From assembly GCA_026168455.1 (NCBI GenBank), contig CM047425.1, forward strand, positions 19,484,648 to 19,548,647: 64,000 nucleotides of DNA, read 5' to 3'. Both the position numbers and the translations under genes were made by a program. Shown here piece after piece: positions 9,141 to 20,598 of this stretch (position 1 is the stretch's first letter; every line of letters starts with the position of its first letter). Below the pieces are notes generated by a model. It was given only the letters and a program-made list of their open reading frames with translations, had not been told where the DNA came from and did no database searches. This DNA comes from Theocolax elegans (lineage: Eukaryota > Arthropoda > Insecta > Hymenoptera > Cerocephalidae).

Positions 9141-12100
9141 TGTAACGAGCGCACAAAATTTTTAATTTAATTTTGCTATTATTCTTCCCCTCAGGTATAA
9201 TATCTATACACGAACGATGTTTTACACAAATCAACACATGTTTAACATGTAAAACATCGTTTAAATAGATATCTGAGTGAAAATATATCTTTCATGTAAG
9301 AAAACATTTTTGAAAGAAACGAACACTCGGGAAATGTTCGTTACACTCGTATCACTAAACGATAGCCTAAGTAAATAAACTGCCCTCTTAGCTTGGGAAA
9401 TTGCCGATAACGCTTCCTCTGCGCAACATTCGATCGTTCACTAAAATTTTCCCTGCGCCCACGTGTTTTATTTTCTTATTATTTTACGCACGTTTTATAA
9501 TTTTTATAAATAATAAACATGAACTAAGTTAAGCTAATTAATATGGTAAATAGAATTGCGTTAAAATACTAACGTTGGAGTCGCATTTTGAAAACCTCGC
9601 ATTAAAATACACACATATGTTGGAATAAAAATTAGAATCAATTAATTAAAATTGAATCAAAATTCTATTTAAATGATATTAAACAATACTATAATATTAT
9701 ATTTAATCAAGTAACTGTATCTAGCATGGAATTCAAACTTTTGATCAAAAAGAACAATAGTAATAAAAATTTAATTATCTATTCCTACAAATAAAATTTC
9801 GCACATCACAATATTTATTCTAACATTTATTTAAACAAACCTTACATAAAATTACACAATACACCAACTCTAATTATGAAAATTGCAAATGTACTTACAT
9901 CTATTATTTACGGATAAAACACAAAATACATGTACAATTATGTAAAATTTTAAAAAGCAATAATTCTGTACAATTACCGCACACATATATACATATATTT
10001 ATTATTTTTCTAAAAAGGAACAAGCACATTTTAATGCGACCGAAAATTCGAATTTTTCTTCTTCCAAAATTGTTTACAACAATTTTAATAATAAGTTTAC
10101 ATATTTATAAACATTTTAAAATTATCAAATAAATAAAATACTTAAAATTTATAAAAATCGAAGAAAAGTTCGAAAATGCACTCCCACCATTTTTTTTTGT
10201 ATCTATCGAATAGAGATAAGCGCATAGGTATTTAAGGGCGAAGAAAATACGGCCCCGAGCTAATTGTCGGTACTCCATAGGCTCGACAGTTTTCCACTGT
10301 CTCTCCTACGGGCAACAGGGCATTTTATTTTTCTCACTGCATTTTGTATTTTCTTCGCTCGGTGTTAAACGCGACTCGTACTTAGAGTCTCGGGCGCGTG
10401 TTGAAATAGTAACTAATATAAACATATATATATTCGACTATTCATATTTTCCGGCGAATTAAATCAACATCGAAGCGAAAGGGGACTTAGCGTACCTGAT
10501 TATCCACTGTATAAGGTAAAGTAAATATTGTAATAATTAAAACTAACCCCTTAATTTTGTCTTTTGTATAAAAATACCTTGGTTGGACAAAAGCGTGGAT
10601 CTCGCAGTTGCTCTGCAAAGTCTACCCTTTTGTTCCATTTTTTGCACCTCTCCTATTTCTCTAACGCAGAAAAAGCCGGATTCGCTGCTGTTCAGCAAAT
10701 CCTGGTTTTGACGAGTGTTATATACATACATATATAACATTTGTCTAACAGAGAATCCCAATTGAGTAGCGCTGCCGTCCAGCATTACCTTTTGAGGCCT
10801 CCTTTCTGTGTTTTCTCGTCTAATTTTCAGACAAATAATAGGAGAGTGCTGTTGTTCAGCACCTTCTATTGTTATTGTCACGCATCTCTTTCTCTCTCTC
10901 TCTTTCTCTCTCTTTCTTGCTCACTGCCGATCGTACTCCCTAGGGCCAGTGCGACGCTCGGAGTCTCTCTCTCTCTCTCACTCTAGCCCGTACAATTGCT
11001 CCGGAGTAGACCCGACGCAACGAGGAGAGAAGTAGCCATTTTGGGCCATTGCCCCTACTCTCCCTCGGCGCGGCACGCGTCCACTTGCCGTAGCAAGCAG
11101 ACGCCCATCGTTCTTTCTCTCGCTCTCGACCCCTCTCTGTCTAGCCAAGCGCAGTAGCGGAGCTTGGGGTAGAGACGGGCCCGTTTAGTCTGTCTCTCTC
11201 TTGCGTATACAGAGACCCCTCCTGGTATCTCCCTCTCTCTCTCTCTTACTCTCGCTCCGTTCCTGGCCTAGCCTAGCGCAGTTCCAGCGAACGGATAAAT
11301 TAAAGTTAAAATACGAGTAACCCTTCCTGGTTCATCCTAAGACTTCTTGTTATACATAAATATCCGGTCATAGCCGGATTCGTATACAAGAAAGGAAAGG
11401 AAAATTAAATAAGCCCCTCCTGGCGTTTTCTTTTCGTACCACACACATACACACACATAAATATATACATATATATATTTACACCTACAGTCAAGGTGCA
11501 TAATTTCGACGGGAGGCGCAGCCACTCTGCATCAACCGTTGGAAGTGAGGTGCAAGGACTACGCTGCCGCACAGCAGAGTTCTGCACTTCAACCTCGCTG
11601 CTGTTCAGCGGGGTCTTGTACTAAAACTTCGCTGCCGTTCAGCGGGGTTCTGCACTTTAACTTCGCTGCCGTTCAGCAAAAGTTGAAGTCTAATATCACG
11701 TAAATAGGAACCGCTGCAGTTCAGCGAATCCGTCTCTACGTGACCACACACTTATTACATTCTCTCTCTCTCTCTCTCTTTTCCCTCTATTCCCCTGTCT
11801 ATACCTTTCTCAATCTCTTTGTTCTTTTTTTTTTTAAATACACATATATGCGTATACGTAAATGTATATATATTTATATATATACGTTTATGTATTTATA
11901 ATTTTATATTACATATATATATATTTATCATTGTATGTACAGAGTTGTCGTGGCTCTTAGGTTCCCTCTTTCACCACTCTCTTCCTTGCCCGTTCTCGAT
12001 TTTTGCGCCGCTGTTCTGCATAAAAATCATAAGAGAATTCCTTATAGAGACGCTGCCGCCCAGCGAATCTTCCTCCCACTCCAATCGCTCCGCTCGACGT

Positions 12101-12558
12101 CTCTTCGTTGAATTTGAGTCCGCTGCGCGGTCACACATTCAAAACGAAGCGATCGAATAAGCTATATCTATCTTATCGTTCGAACCGCAGTCGCTCTGCA
12201 ATTTGAGAATAAGATAGACGAAACCAACTTTAGAATTTCCAACGTTTCGCCGCTGTTCGGCAAAACAATTAGCCCCGTCACACGACATATTTTTAACTAA
12301 ACATTTTCGCGTCTCGGCCCCATAATTACCCCTTTTTTATTGTCACTTATTATTAGTAAAAACGTAGAGTTAATAGAAATAAATAGAAGAGTTTTGTTTA
12401 ATACATATAGAAGGGGTCTATTTTAATAGTTAAACCAGGCAAGAACCCACAAGTTAACGATACTAGCCGCTCGGTATCGTTAACAACAATTATTAACTTT
12501 AACTCCCGGGTCAAAATAATAATAAAAACCCCGACGTTTGCCTTCTGCAAACGTTACA
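9141..12558 (+). repeat. Gypsy-B 5' LTR, 3.4 kb
   Basis: 3418-bp LTR, several times the usual size for insect Gypsy LTRs. The first 1.1 kb is AT-rich. The rest contains CT-microsatellites (10880-10985, 11100-11260, 11760-11790), a TA-rich tract (11840-11930) and about fifteen degenerate copies of a GCTG...CAGC hairpin motif between 10603 and 12265. ORFs in it (for example 10741-10986 and 11819-12160) recur in the other LTR with different lengths and are not genes. Confidence 0.92.
10603..12265 (+). repeat. Dispersed hairpin-motif array in the LTR
   Basis: A degenerate 13-15-bp motif, core GCTGCYGTTCAGC, able to pair GCTG with CAGC, recurs at about 10603, 10683, 10770, 10848, 11517, 11560, 11596, 11630, 11664, 11712, 12007, 12049, 12121, 12187 and 12250. 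Several copies are followed by GGGGT or AAAGTT. The 3' LTR carries the same set. It is not a tandem repeat: spacing varies from about 30 to 650 bases. Confidence 0.75.
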
Positions 12559-13231
12559 GTTAAATTTCTGGTGACAGCTAAGGGGATATGTTTTGTGCCA
12601 AAAACCCTTTTATGATTAAACAAAACTCAATAGTTTAACGTAGAGATAGTTACAAGTAGTTTGAATTATTCGCATTTGCTTTTACTAACCCTCGAACATT
12701 CATATGACGTTTTCGCATTCGTATAATACTTTAAAGAAGTAATTGTTAATAAGTCATATTAGCGTTCGAACAACTTTAAGCTAGGATTTTCAGCGTAGAA
12801 AACCCATTGTGCCAATCTTCAAAAACCCTCGAATATTATTGTATCATTAAACCCTTAAGAAATTTTAAACCAAAATAAAGACTCTTTTCTTTTATTAAAT
12901 TTTATTTATGTATATCGCTGTCGTTACGTTGAGAAAAATTACGAAGCAAATTAAAACTTTCGTCAAGTTTATAAAGTCTAGAAACCTGCATTTTTAGAAT
13001 TACCCGTATAAAATTTTTTTTACATAAATAATTAATATCACAGTTGTTCGAAATTTTTTTTTAGCGTTTAACGGACATTTACATAAAAAAATTTTTTTTT
13101 TTTTCACCCATACTTACTCTTTGTTACCTTTAAATTCTAACTAAAATTTTTTTGTGTAATTTAATACATTTCATAAATACACGCATATTAATAAATTAAT
13201 TGTTAGTATTTAAATTTGCATTTTAACCTTT
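12559..13231 (+). other. Gypsy-B leader with probable primer-binding site
   Basis: A TGG-initial stretch, TGGTGACAGCTAAGGGG, begins 11 bases after the LTR (about 12570) and is the best candidate primer-binding site. I could not assign its tRNA. The remainder is AT-rich leader without a convincing ORF. Confidence 0.5.
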
Positions 13232-13579
13232 ATGAGTCCCATCGTAGAAATATTCGGGCACGAAAATTCCGTTTCAAACCAAAGGCTAAATAATATTGAA
13301 TACAACCTAGTCGAATCAGTAAGAAGACAAAACCGCGTGTCATCCTCGGTATTTGCCGAACTTGATCGTTTGCGCAGTGCCAAAAGAGTAATCGGCAGAG
13401 TAGCCTCGGACGCGCATATTAGAATTGCCGATTTACAAAAAGAGGTTAGGTTGTTAAGAGCATTATTAACCAGCGTAACTAAAGCAACCCTCCATATATC
13501 CCAAAAACAGAAGCCCAATAATATTAATATTGAAATCAGTAAATTAGAGAAGGCACTTGCTAAATTAAAAATCAACTAA
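13232..13579 (+). CDS. Gypsy-B pre-gag ORF a (115 aa, coiled coil)
   Basis: Intact 115-codon ORF, ATG at 13232 to TAA at 13577-13579. The middle is strongly helical with heptad-like leucines and charged residues (VFAELDRLRSAKRV, RIADLQKEVRLLRALL), and the C-terminal EISKLEKALAKLKIN also looks like a coiled coil. It therefore probably forms dimers or larger bundles. I know of no standard Gypsy protein encoded before gag, and I recognise no family. Composition is basic, with no Cys pattern, signal peptide or membrane segment. It stands 150 bases before the next small ORF. It could be a captured host or viral gene, or an early regulatory protein. Confidence 0.6.
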   Translation: MSPIVEIFGHENSVSNQRLNNIEYNLVESVRRQNRVSSSVFAELDRLRSAKRVIGRVASDAHIRIADLQKEVRLLRALLTSVTKATLHISQKQKPNNINIEISKLEKALAKLKIN

Positions 13580-13731
13580 TCCAATTTTTGTCAAATAAAT
13601 TAATCAAAACTTTTAAAAAGAAATTAACTATTTTTTTTTTTTTTTTTTTTCGGCAAATTATTATTTAACAAAAATCTGAAAACTGTTTTACGCTTTAGAA
13701 TTTAAAAATCCTAATTTAAAGTAGAATCTAA

Positions 13732-14079
13732 ATGTCTCAAATAGAGAGAGCCCAAAAAGTAGTTTTTGACAAACATTACCAAACAACATCTATTTTAAAT
13801 AATCTTATTATTGAATTAGGGAGACCAGATACAGCGTACCTTTATAAACATTCTGGTATCCCCGACGGCCTTATTGAAAGATTCGAGTACCAGGGAATTT
13901 ATATTGAATACCTACGTCTGGACGAATTCTCCATTTGCGCTGGTACATTCTACGAGTGCCCTCTCTTCTCGTATAGCTTTATAGGAACCCTTGCTCAAGA
14001 ACTCTCGCATACCCTGTACGTAACTCAATTTAATTTCGATTTTATTTTGACGCCCCAAACCAATATTTCCAACGGATAA
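13732..14079 (+). CDS. Gypsy-B pre-gag ORF b (115 aa, unknown)
   Basis: Second intact ORF before gag, ATG at 13732 to TAA at 14077-14079, also 115 codons. The sequence is rich in Tyr, Phe and Leu and looks like a compact alpha/beta domain: an N-terminal helix (IERAQKVVFDKHYQTTSILN), then GIYIEYLRLDEFSIC and a final FNFDFILTPQ. It has two cysteines close together (CAGTFYEC). No signal peptide or membrane anchor is evident, and I recognise no family. A long T-tract (13630-13650) separates it from ORF a. That it stays open in an element with a damaged pol and env may be chance at this size, or may mean it was constrained until recently. Confidence 0.6.
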   Translation: MSQIERAQKVVFDKHYQTTSILNNLIIELGRPDTAYLYKHSGIPDGLIERFEYQGIYIEYLRLDEFSICAGTFYECPLFSYSFIGTLAQELSHTLYVTQFNFDFILTPQTNISNG

Positions 14080-14913
14080 ATTTTAATTCCTATTTTTATT
14101 TTTCGATAGTTATACTCCCTTATTAAATCCCTATTAAGTGAAACTAAATAAACAAAAATTTAGAGATATAAAAGAAGGAAAATTAGAGGTTAGAATTAAC
14201 GTAGGAAAGAGCGAAGACCGTTGTGTTCACCGTCATCGTTCTCCCCTTTGGTTACTTCCTATACCCAAAGCCCTTCTATTTCGCCTACGCGAAGAACACG
14301 TATACGTACGTGCTTTTAAAAAAAAAAAGAAGTTAACAAAAAAATATATATAATCTAGTATATTTAATTATTAAATAAACTCAATAAGCCCACTTAATCA
14401 ATTATTAGTAACTAGTTAACTCAATTAATTAATAAACTAATAAATAAACTTCTCTGGAAAAATTTACCTATTAAAATACTTCATTTTTACCATAACCTTA
14501 TGACGTATGTACATTTCAACTTTGTTATTTACAATTTGTAAGATTAATTTTAAAAAAAATAAAATTTATTAAATAAAATTTATTCAGCCTAGGAAAATTT
14601 AAGTAACTAAACAAATTTTGTTATCTTATTCTTTCAAAAACTAGATCAGTTATAAATACCTTACATAATAGATTTTAATCATGGCTAAACCTATTTAATG
14701 CACTTAAATTAGCTAATAATATTAAACGTTGTATACATATATATGCATATACTCTTAAGAATCGAAACTCTCATTTAATCATAAAATTAAAATTAGCCAA
14801 ATAAGTAATAACAAAAAACCTAATTAATAAACATTTACTATCTAAACCAAAATATATAAAGAAATTTCACCTACCGCCTTATTAAACAATTTAAAAAAAA
14901 AAATATAATCAAA
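14080..14913 (+). other. AT-rich spacer before gag
   Basis: Mostly AT-rich untranslated sequence. A 71-codon frame at 14138-14353 (non-ATG start, very basic, ending in a poly-Lys run) is possible but unsupported. Otherwise nothing is seen. Confidence 0.5.
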
Positions 14914-16035
14914 ATGGACGACGATCAAACGAGACAATTCGTAACATCAATGCATAACATGTTCCTGAACATGACAATCCAATCCGCGACGATGCACATT
15001 CCTTTTTACGATGGCAAATCCATGCCGTTGAAAAGTTTCATCCAAGATGTAGAAAACGGTAGCGCGATTGTAGGAGACCAAGAGGAAGTCTTTGTCAACG
15101 CAGTTAAATCAAAGCTTAGAGGATTAGCTCGCGATTGCATCGATGGTGTAAAAATTAAAACTGTGTCCGAATTAACTAAAGAACTGAAAAAGTACTTTGC
15201 CCCTCGTAGGAAATATACCGATTTCTGCACCGAGTTGCAGAATATTCGTATGCAACGGTCGGAAACTGTTACAGAATTCTTCCTTCGCGTGAAAAAATTA
15301 CAAAATTCGACCGAAGCAGCTCTGATCAATGAATACGGAGCTGAGAAGAATACAGATTCACCCATCGTAAAGGACATGGCTATAAAAGGATTTTCGAAGG
15401 GGTTGAGAGATGACCTTAGTTACGGAGTCACTCTCACTAACCCTACTTCCCTAGAAGACGCTTATAACACCGCAATGAGAATAGACCATCAATCCACCAT
15501 CAGACCCCCGTCTATAGATCACTCTTACCAATCTCGTTTAGCCAGGAACGAATCCCCAGGGCGAATTGATTACTATCAACACGATCGTTACCACTCAAAT
15601 CAACCTCGTGCTGATTCGCCAGCGAGAAGAGAAGGTTATTCCCAACATGATTACTATCCAAGGGATCAAAGCCCTTACCGTGGGTACCGGAAACCATATG
15701 ATACACCGCGGCAAATTCTACGCCGTGATGAAAGTCCATATAGAAGAGACCCTACCCAGCGTGGTGAAATCTACACTAGCCGTTCGCATAGACCGGACTC
15801 CGAAGTTCGACGAAATGGTAACTCGTACCGTCCAGACTGGCGTAAAGTTAACCCAGACAGGAGCCAACCTATAAGACAATCAGACGACAAATTTGTCCCA
15901 AGAGGAAGATCCCCTTCGCCGCATTTAAACTTAAATACGGTTCGGCAAACCATCGCGTCTCCGAGCCGCAGCGAAGCCAAATCGTGCAATGTTCGATTCA
16001 ACGACCAAACAAAGATATCCGACTCGCCAAATTAG
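14914..16035 (+). CDS. gag: Gypsy-B Gag
   Basis: 373-codon ORF starting ATG at 14914. Residues about 25-195 are a retrotransposon Gag capsid-like region: IPFYDGKSMPLKSFIQDVE, LRGLARDCIDGVKI, FCTELQNIRMQRSETVTEFF and IKGFSKGLRDDLSYG are typical Ty3/Gypsy blocks. From residue 200 on it is disordered and rich in Arg, Tyr, Ser, Pro and Asp, with repeated units such as DESPYRR and RADSPARR. No CCHC zinc knuckle is present; an Arg-rich tail in its place is what errantivirus-type Gag proteins show, and it probably binds RNA. The 3' end overlaps the protease frame by 52 bases in the -1 frame, so Pol is likely made by -1 frameshifting; I see no classical slippery heptamer that I would name. Confidence 0.9.
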   Translation: MDDDQTRQFVTSMHNMFLNMTIQSATMHIPFYDGKSMPLKSFIQDVENGSAIVGDQEEVFVNAVKSKLRGLARDCIDGVKIKTVSELTKELKKYFAPRRKYTDFCTELQNIRMQRSETVTEFFLRVKKLQNSTEAALINEYGAEKNTDSPIVKDMAIKGFSKGLRDDLSYGVTLTNPTSLEDAYNTAMRIDHQSTIRPPSIDHSYQSRLARNESPGRIDYYQHDRYHSNQPRADSPARREGYSQHDYYPRDQSPYRGYRKPYDTPRQILRRDESPYRRDPTQRGEIYTSRSHRPDSEVRRNGNSYRPDWRKVNPDRSQPIRQSDDKFVPRGRSPSPHLNLNTVRQTIASPSRSEAKSCNVRFNDQTKISDSPN

Positions 16036-17117
16036 ACAGATCAACCCCAATAGTCAGATTGAAAATCCCCCAATTAAAAAATTCATATGGGAATTTTCTA
16101 ATCGATACCGGCTCAGACGTCAACCTACTAAAATCAACCGCGTTAAGACATAGCGTTGAAATTGAATATGACGACACGATCAACCTTTTTGGCATATCCG
16201 GAAGCAAAGTATCTACTCTTGGGTCCTGCGACCTCCATATCCAAGGGAAACCAGTGAATTTCCATTTGTCTAACAGCTGCTTGCCGGACAATTGCGAAGG
16301 AATTTTGGGCACAGAATTCTTAGCAAAGGAAAAGGCCGAAATCTCATTTCATAATAGAACTTTGATTACCACAAACGCACCAATTACCCCTATTCCATTT
16401 ATTACACAGGATCAAATAGAATCTAAATCTTAAAACGATACAATTGGTCAATATTACATCATCAAAGCTCGAGCAAGACAGGTCATTTCTATTCCTGTAA
16501 CCAACGACATAACCGAAGGTTATATCGAACGAGTAAACTTACCTGAGGGCATTTATTTAGGTAATGCTGCCGTCAGAAATCACGGTCGCAAATGTTATGC
16601 TTTTATAGTGAATACACATAATAGAGACACCAAAGTATACATACCACCCCAGACAATCGAACCGTTCGAAATGGATGAAGTGATAGATGATTTTAGAGAT
16701 TACCCCTTTCCGACTAGCCCAAACAAAAATTTTCATAGTCGATTTGAAGAACTTAAAGGAAATTTACACCTCCAGCATTTAAACAACGAAGAAATAGACA
16801 GTATTATGCCACTAATCGAAGAATATCAGGACATTTTTCATCTATCAAACGAAAGATTGCCTGCAACGAATATTTGTAAACATAAAATTCCGACGATAGA
16901 TGAACAACCAATAAACACCCGTCAATACCGATACCCACCGATATATAAGGACGAAATAAACAAACGAATAAACCAAATGCTCGAACAAGGAATGATCCAA
17001 CCATCTAGTTCACCATATAACTCACCTTTATGGATAGTTCCCAAGAAACCTGATTCTAAAGGCAATAAGCGATGGAGACTAGTAATTGACTTTAGAAAAT
17101 TAAATACACAACAATAG
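15984..17117 (+). pseudogene. pol: Gypsy-B Pol part 1: protease and RT start, broken
   Basis: The frame opening at 15984 encodes an aspartic protease: NFLIDTGSDVNLL carries the DTG active site near residue 38, and EGILGTEFL the later conserved block. A TAA at 16431-16433 interrupts it; the same frame continues open to 17117. The second stretch covers the linker and the N-terminal fingers of RT (HKIPTIDEQPINTRQYRYP, then PYNSPLWIVPKK and WRLVIDFRKLN). The frame is lost at about 17100-17117, just after the conserved DFRKLN block, and RT resumes in another frame. Both lesions would stop Pol synthesis unless they are sequencing errors. Confidence 0.85.
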
Positions 17118-18496
17118 GAGACGCTTATCCGCTTCCCAATATCAATGAGATATTAGATCGCCTAGGAGCAGCGAAGTATTTCAGTATTTTTGATTTGTCA
17201 AGCGGATTTCACCAAATTCTGATGGACGAAAAGGACAGGAGCAAAACTGCATTCAGCACACCTGCAGGACATTACGAATACGTAAGAATGCCCTTCGGAC
17301 TGAAAAATGCGCCGGCACAATTTCAACGAGCAATGGAGATTGCACTTTCAGGCCTTGTTGAAATTGAAGTTTTTATTTACATCGATGACATTGTAGTTTA
17401 CGCAAGTTCACTACAAGAGCATCAGAATAAATTAAAAAAATTGTTCAAATTATTAAGAGCAGCAAATTTACGCCTGCAACCCGATAAATGCGAATTTTTG
17501 CGTAAGGAAGTATGTTATCTTGGACATATATTTTCCGACAAGGGAGTCAAGCCAAATCCTGACAAAATCAAAGACGTAAAAACATTCCCAAGGCCAAAAA
17601 CACCTAAAAATGTTAGAGGATTCTTAGGTTTAGCTGGCTATTATCGTCGATTCATAGAAAATTTTTCCAAGCGAGCAAAACCGCTCTCAGATCTGCTAAA
17701 AAAGGATACAGAGTTTGTCTGGACTTCGCAACAAGAAGACAGCTTCCAAGACTTAAAGGAAACTCTTTGTAAAGAACCCATTTTACAATACCCCGACTTC
17801 ACTAGGCCTTTCGTTCTGACTACAGACGCCTCTAACGTCGCCATTGGCGCGATACTCAGCCAGGGACCCATTGGGAGAGATTTACCCATCGCATACACGT
17901 CTCGAGTACTTAACAATGCCGAGAGAAATTATTCAACTACAGAGAAGGAATGTCTCGCGTTTGTATATTCCGTAAATCACTTTCGTAGCTATTTATTTGG
18001 TCGGGAGTTCGAGCTCGTTTCAGACCACAGAGCTCTTCTTTGGCTCCACTCAGTGAAAGATCCAAGCTCACGATTAGTGAGGTGGAGGTTAAGATTGGCC
18101 GAATACCAATATAAAGTAGTCTATAAACCCGGAAAAGTCAACTTAAACGCTGACGCTCTGTCTCGAAACGTGCCAGTAGCAGCAGCTTACCCAATCATTG
18201 AAGAGAATGACGTTCCGGAAAAGCGAAAACCAGGAAGACCGCGGAAAAATTCTCAGTCTATTAAACCACCTCAACCGCCTTTAACATCAATACCAATCGC
18301 TTCACGCCTAAGGTCAAAGGATCCTCAAAAATCAAACAGTCCCCCACCACCGCAGTACAATGAAACTTCTGACGAAGTGACGAATCAGAAAAAGAATCTG
18401 AATATAACGAAGAAGGTCCACCTGTTCCTTCTATCCGGAGGAGTATGTTGCCAAGTCTACTCCCACAACCCCCTTACTTGCCCCCGGAACAACTAG
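17111..18496 (+). pseudogene. pol: Gypsy-B Pol part 2: RT and RNase H
   Basis: This continues RT in a second frame. The first catalytic Asp is in FSIFDLSSGFHQ (about 17183-17218) and YIDD lies near 17378-17389. MPFGLKNAPAQFQ and GYYRRFIENFSK are diagnostic Ty3/Gypsy RT blocks. RNase H follows, with TTDASNVAIGAILSQG near 17820 and NADALSRN near 18150. Beyond RNase H the frame enters a Pro/Lys-rich linker with an AT-hook-like KRKPGRPRKN at about 18222-18250. It runs out at 18496, where the correct reading has already moved to a third frame at roughly 18372. The linker is unusually long. Confidence 0.88.
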
Positions 18497-20565
18497 AAAA
18501 CTCCGCTACAAATGATAAAGACATCTCAAGTTTATTTCATATCGAAAATAGTGAGGACGAGTCAGACGACGATGAGGCCTCTGCGAAATTAAGAGACATC
18601 GTTAAAAACATCCAAGGCGAAAGTTCTGGAGTCTCATTCTCTCAATTGGAAAATGCCATAGAAAAGGTCAAATCTATAACGAATGACATGAGAGAAATAA
18701 ATTCCAGCATGGATGAAAATTTAAGTATGTTACAAAATTTCAACCCTCAAAAATCAACCAAACCCGACCCAATCGATCCAGTCCCTCCAGATCCAGGAAT
18801 CCCTGAAAATTCCAACGATATCAACCAAAAACCAACCAACCAACCCAAACCGTTATCCCATTCGACACCCTTTCCCACTAAATCCAACAAACCCCGTTAT
18901 TCTCCTTTAAACAATTTAACAATACCCCAAGAAGAAGACGAAGACAACGGCGACACTGAAGAAGACGACATCGATCCAGACACAGGAAATGGCAGCGCCA
19001 CTCCCACACCAACTATTAACAATAACCAGAACCTATCGCAAACAATACCGGACGAAATAAGAACCTATTGCGAAAATTCACCAAGAGAATTTATTATCAC
19101 GGGCACAAATGAATCCCTAACGTTTAGAAAATCGAACTATGTACATTTTATGTCTACTGATTGTGAACTGACGAAACCAATAGGAAAATTATTATACGAA
19201 ATTAGAGCATTTGATTTAGAAACAATTAGAAACAAACGCCCAATTAAGGGCCAAATAATCATTTCGCAACGAGGAAAATACAAAATATTTCACGTTATTT
19301 GCAAAACAAACCACTACGAGAAAACCAATCCGAACAATATTAAACTCGGTTTAGAAAATCTGCGACAAACATTGCAAAAAGAAGAAATACGCGATTTTAG
19401 AATTTCTCGCATTCACGACGAAACGGAATGCCTACCCAAAAATGGCCTTCTAAACCTTTTTAATGACGTGTTCAAAGATTGTCCTATCAAGATTACACTG
19501 TGTTACGGTCAAACTATTTTTGCCCCAGGAAATTTAAGGGAAATAATACTAAAAGAGGCCCATGACAGTCTAGTAGGAGGGCATAAAGGTATTACCAAGA
19601 CCTATAAACGAATACGCGAAAAATTTTATTGGCCCAACATGAAAAATGAAATAACTGAATATGTTAGATCATGCAAGGCATGTCAAATCCAAAAATTAAC
19701 AAGGGTTAAAACCAAAATGCCGATGATGATTACAGACACTCCAATAGAGGCCTTTTCTAAAGTGGCATTAGATACCGTCGGTCCTTTACCTTTAACCCCA
19801 AATGGTAACAGACACATTTTAACTATGCAATGTTTATTAACAAAATATTGCATAGCCGTTCCAGTACCAGACATTAAAGCAACCACCATAGCACATGCTT
19901 TTGCTACACATTTTATTGCTATATATGGATCTCCAGACACTATTCTAACCGATCGAGGAACTAGTTTTTTAAATAAAGTATTTCGAGAGTTAGCTACGAT
20001 CTTTAAAATTGATCACGTTACAACTTCTGGCTACATGGCTCAAACTAACGGGTCGATTGAAAGAAGTCATATAGTATTAACAGAATACTTAAAAAGCAAC
20101 CTTGATTACTACGAAGACTGGGATACATTAATACCGTTTGCCTTGTTTTCTTATAATACGTCTGAGCACACCTCAACGAAGTTCACACCTTATGAGATGG
20201 TGTTCGAAAAAATAGCAAAACCTCCCTCATCCATCTTCATAAATAGAAATATTGAAACATACTCCGATTATGTTGCGGAATTAATAAATAGACTTAACGA
20301 AATACAGATAACGGGCGCCCAAAACTTAAATAAAGCCAAACTCATCGAAAAACGCTATTATGACCAAAATGTTAAAGAAATAAATTTAAACGAAGGCGAT
20401 CAGGTCTTGGTTCTTCGAGAACCCAAAAGGCATAAATTTGATAGCCAATATCACGGGCCTTACAATATTGTTGAGATAACAGAAAGGAATAACATAATTT
20501 TAGAAGATGAGAATGGAAAACGATTCCTAAAACATCCCAATAAACTTAAGTTATTTAACAAATAA
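18372..20565 (+). CDS. pol: Gypsy-B Pol part 3: acidic linker and integrase
   Basis: This frame is open from about 18372 (first Met 18445) to TAA at 20563-20565. The first ~200 residues are a disordered acidic/proline-rich segment (EDESDDDEA; PPDPGIPE; EEDEDNGDTEEDDIDPD), unusual for an insect Gypsy Pol. The integrase follows: zinc-binding HHCC (HDSLVGGHKG ... CKACQIQK, about 19560-19690), then catalytic D in LDTVGPLP (about 19770), D in LTDRGTSF (about 19950) and E in GSIERSH (about 20053). The C-terminal domain ends with LNEGDQVLVLREPKRHKF and YHGPYNIVEI, a typical Gypsy integrase tail. This part has no internal stop. Confidence 0.9.
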
Positions 20566-20577
20566 AACTTTTTCCAG
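20566..20577 (+). promoter_or_regulatory. Candidate 3' splice acceptor for env mRNA
   Basis: A pyrimidine tract ending CTTTTTCCAG (AG at 20576-20577) lies immediately after the pol stop and 21 bases before the env ATG, the expected place for the acceptor of a spliced env transcript. The donor was not identified. Confidence 0.55.
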
Positions 20578-20598
20578 AATATCGGAAACTCAAACACC

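Noticed and set aside
10741..12160. ORFs in the Gypsy-B LTR (also 25128-26536 and 28656-29019)
   Set aside because: They change length between LTR copies through CT-repeat indels and follow simple sequence.
13210..13575. 121-aa minus-strand ORF
   Set aside because: Full antisense overlap with pre-gag ORF a, which agrees with the coding strand of the element and has coiled-coil character.
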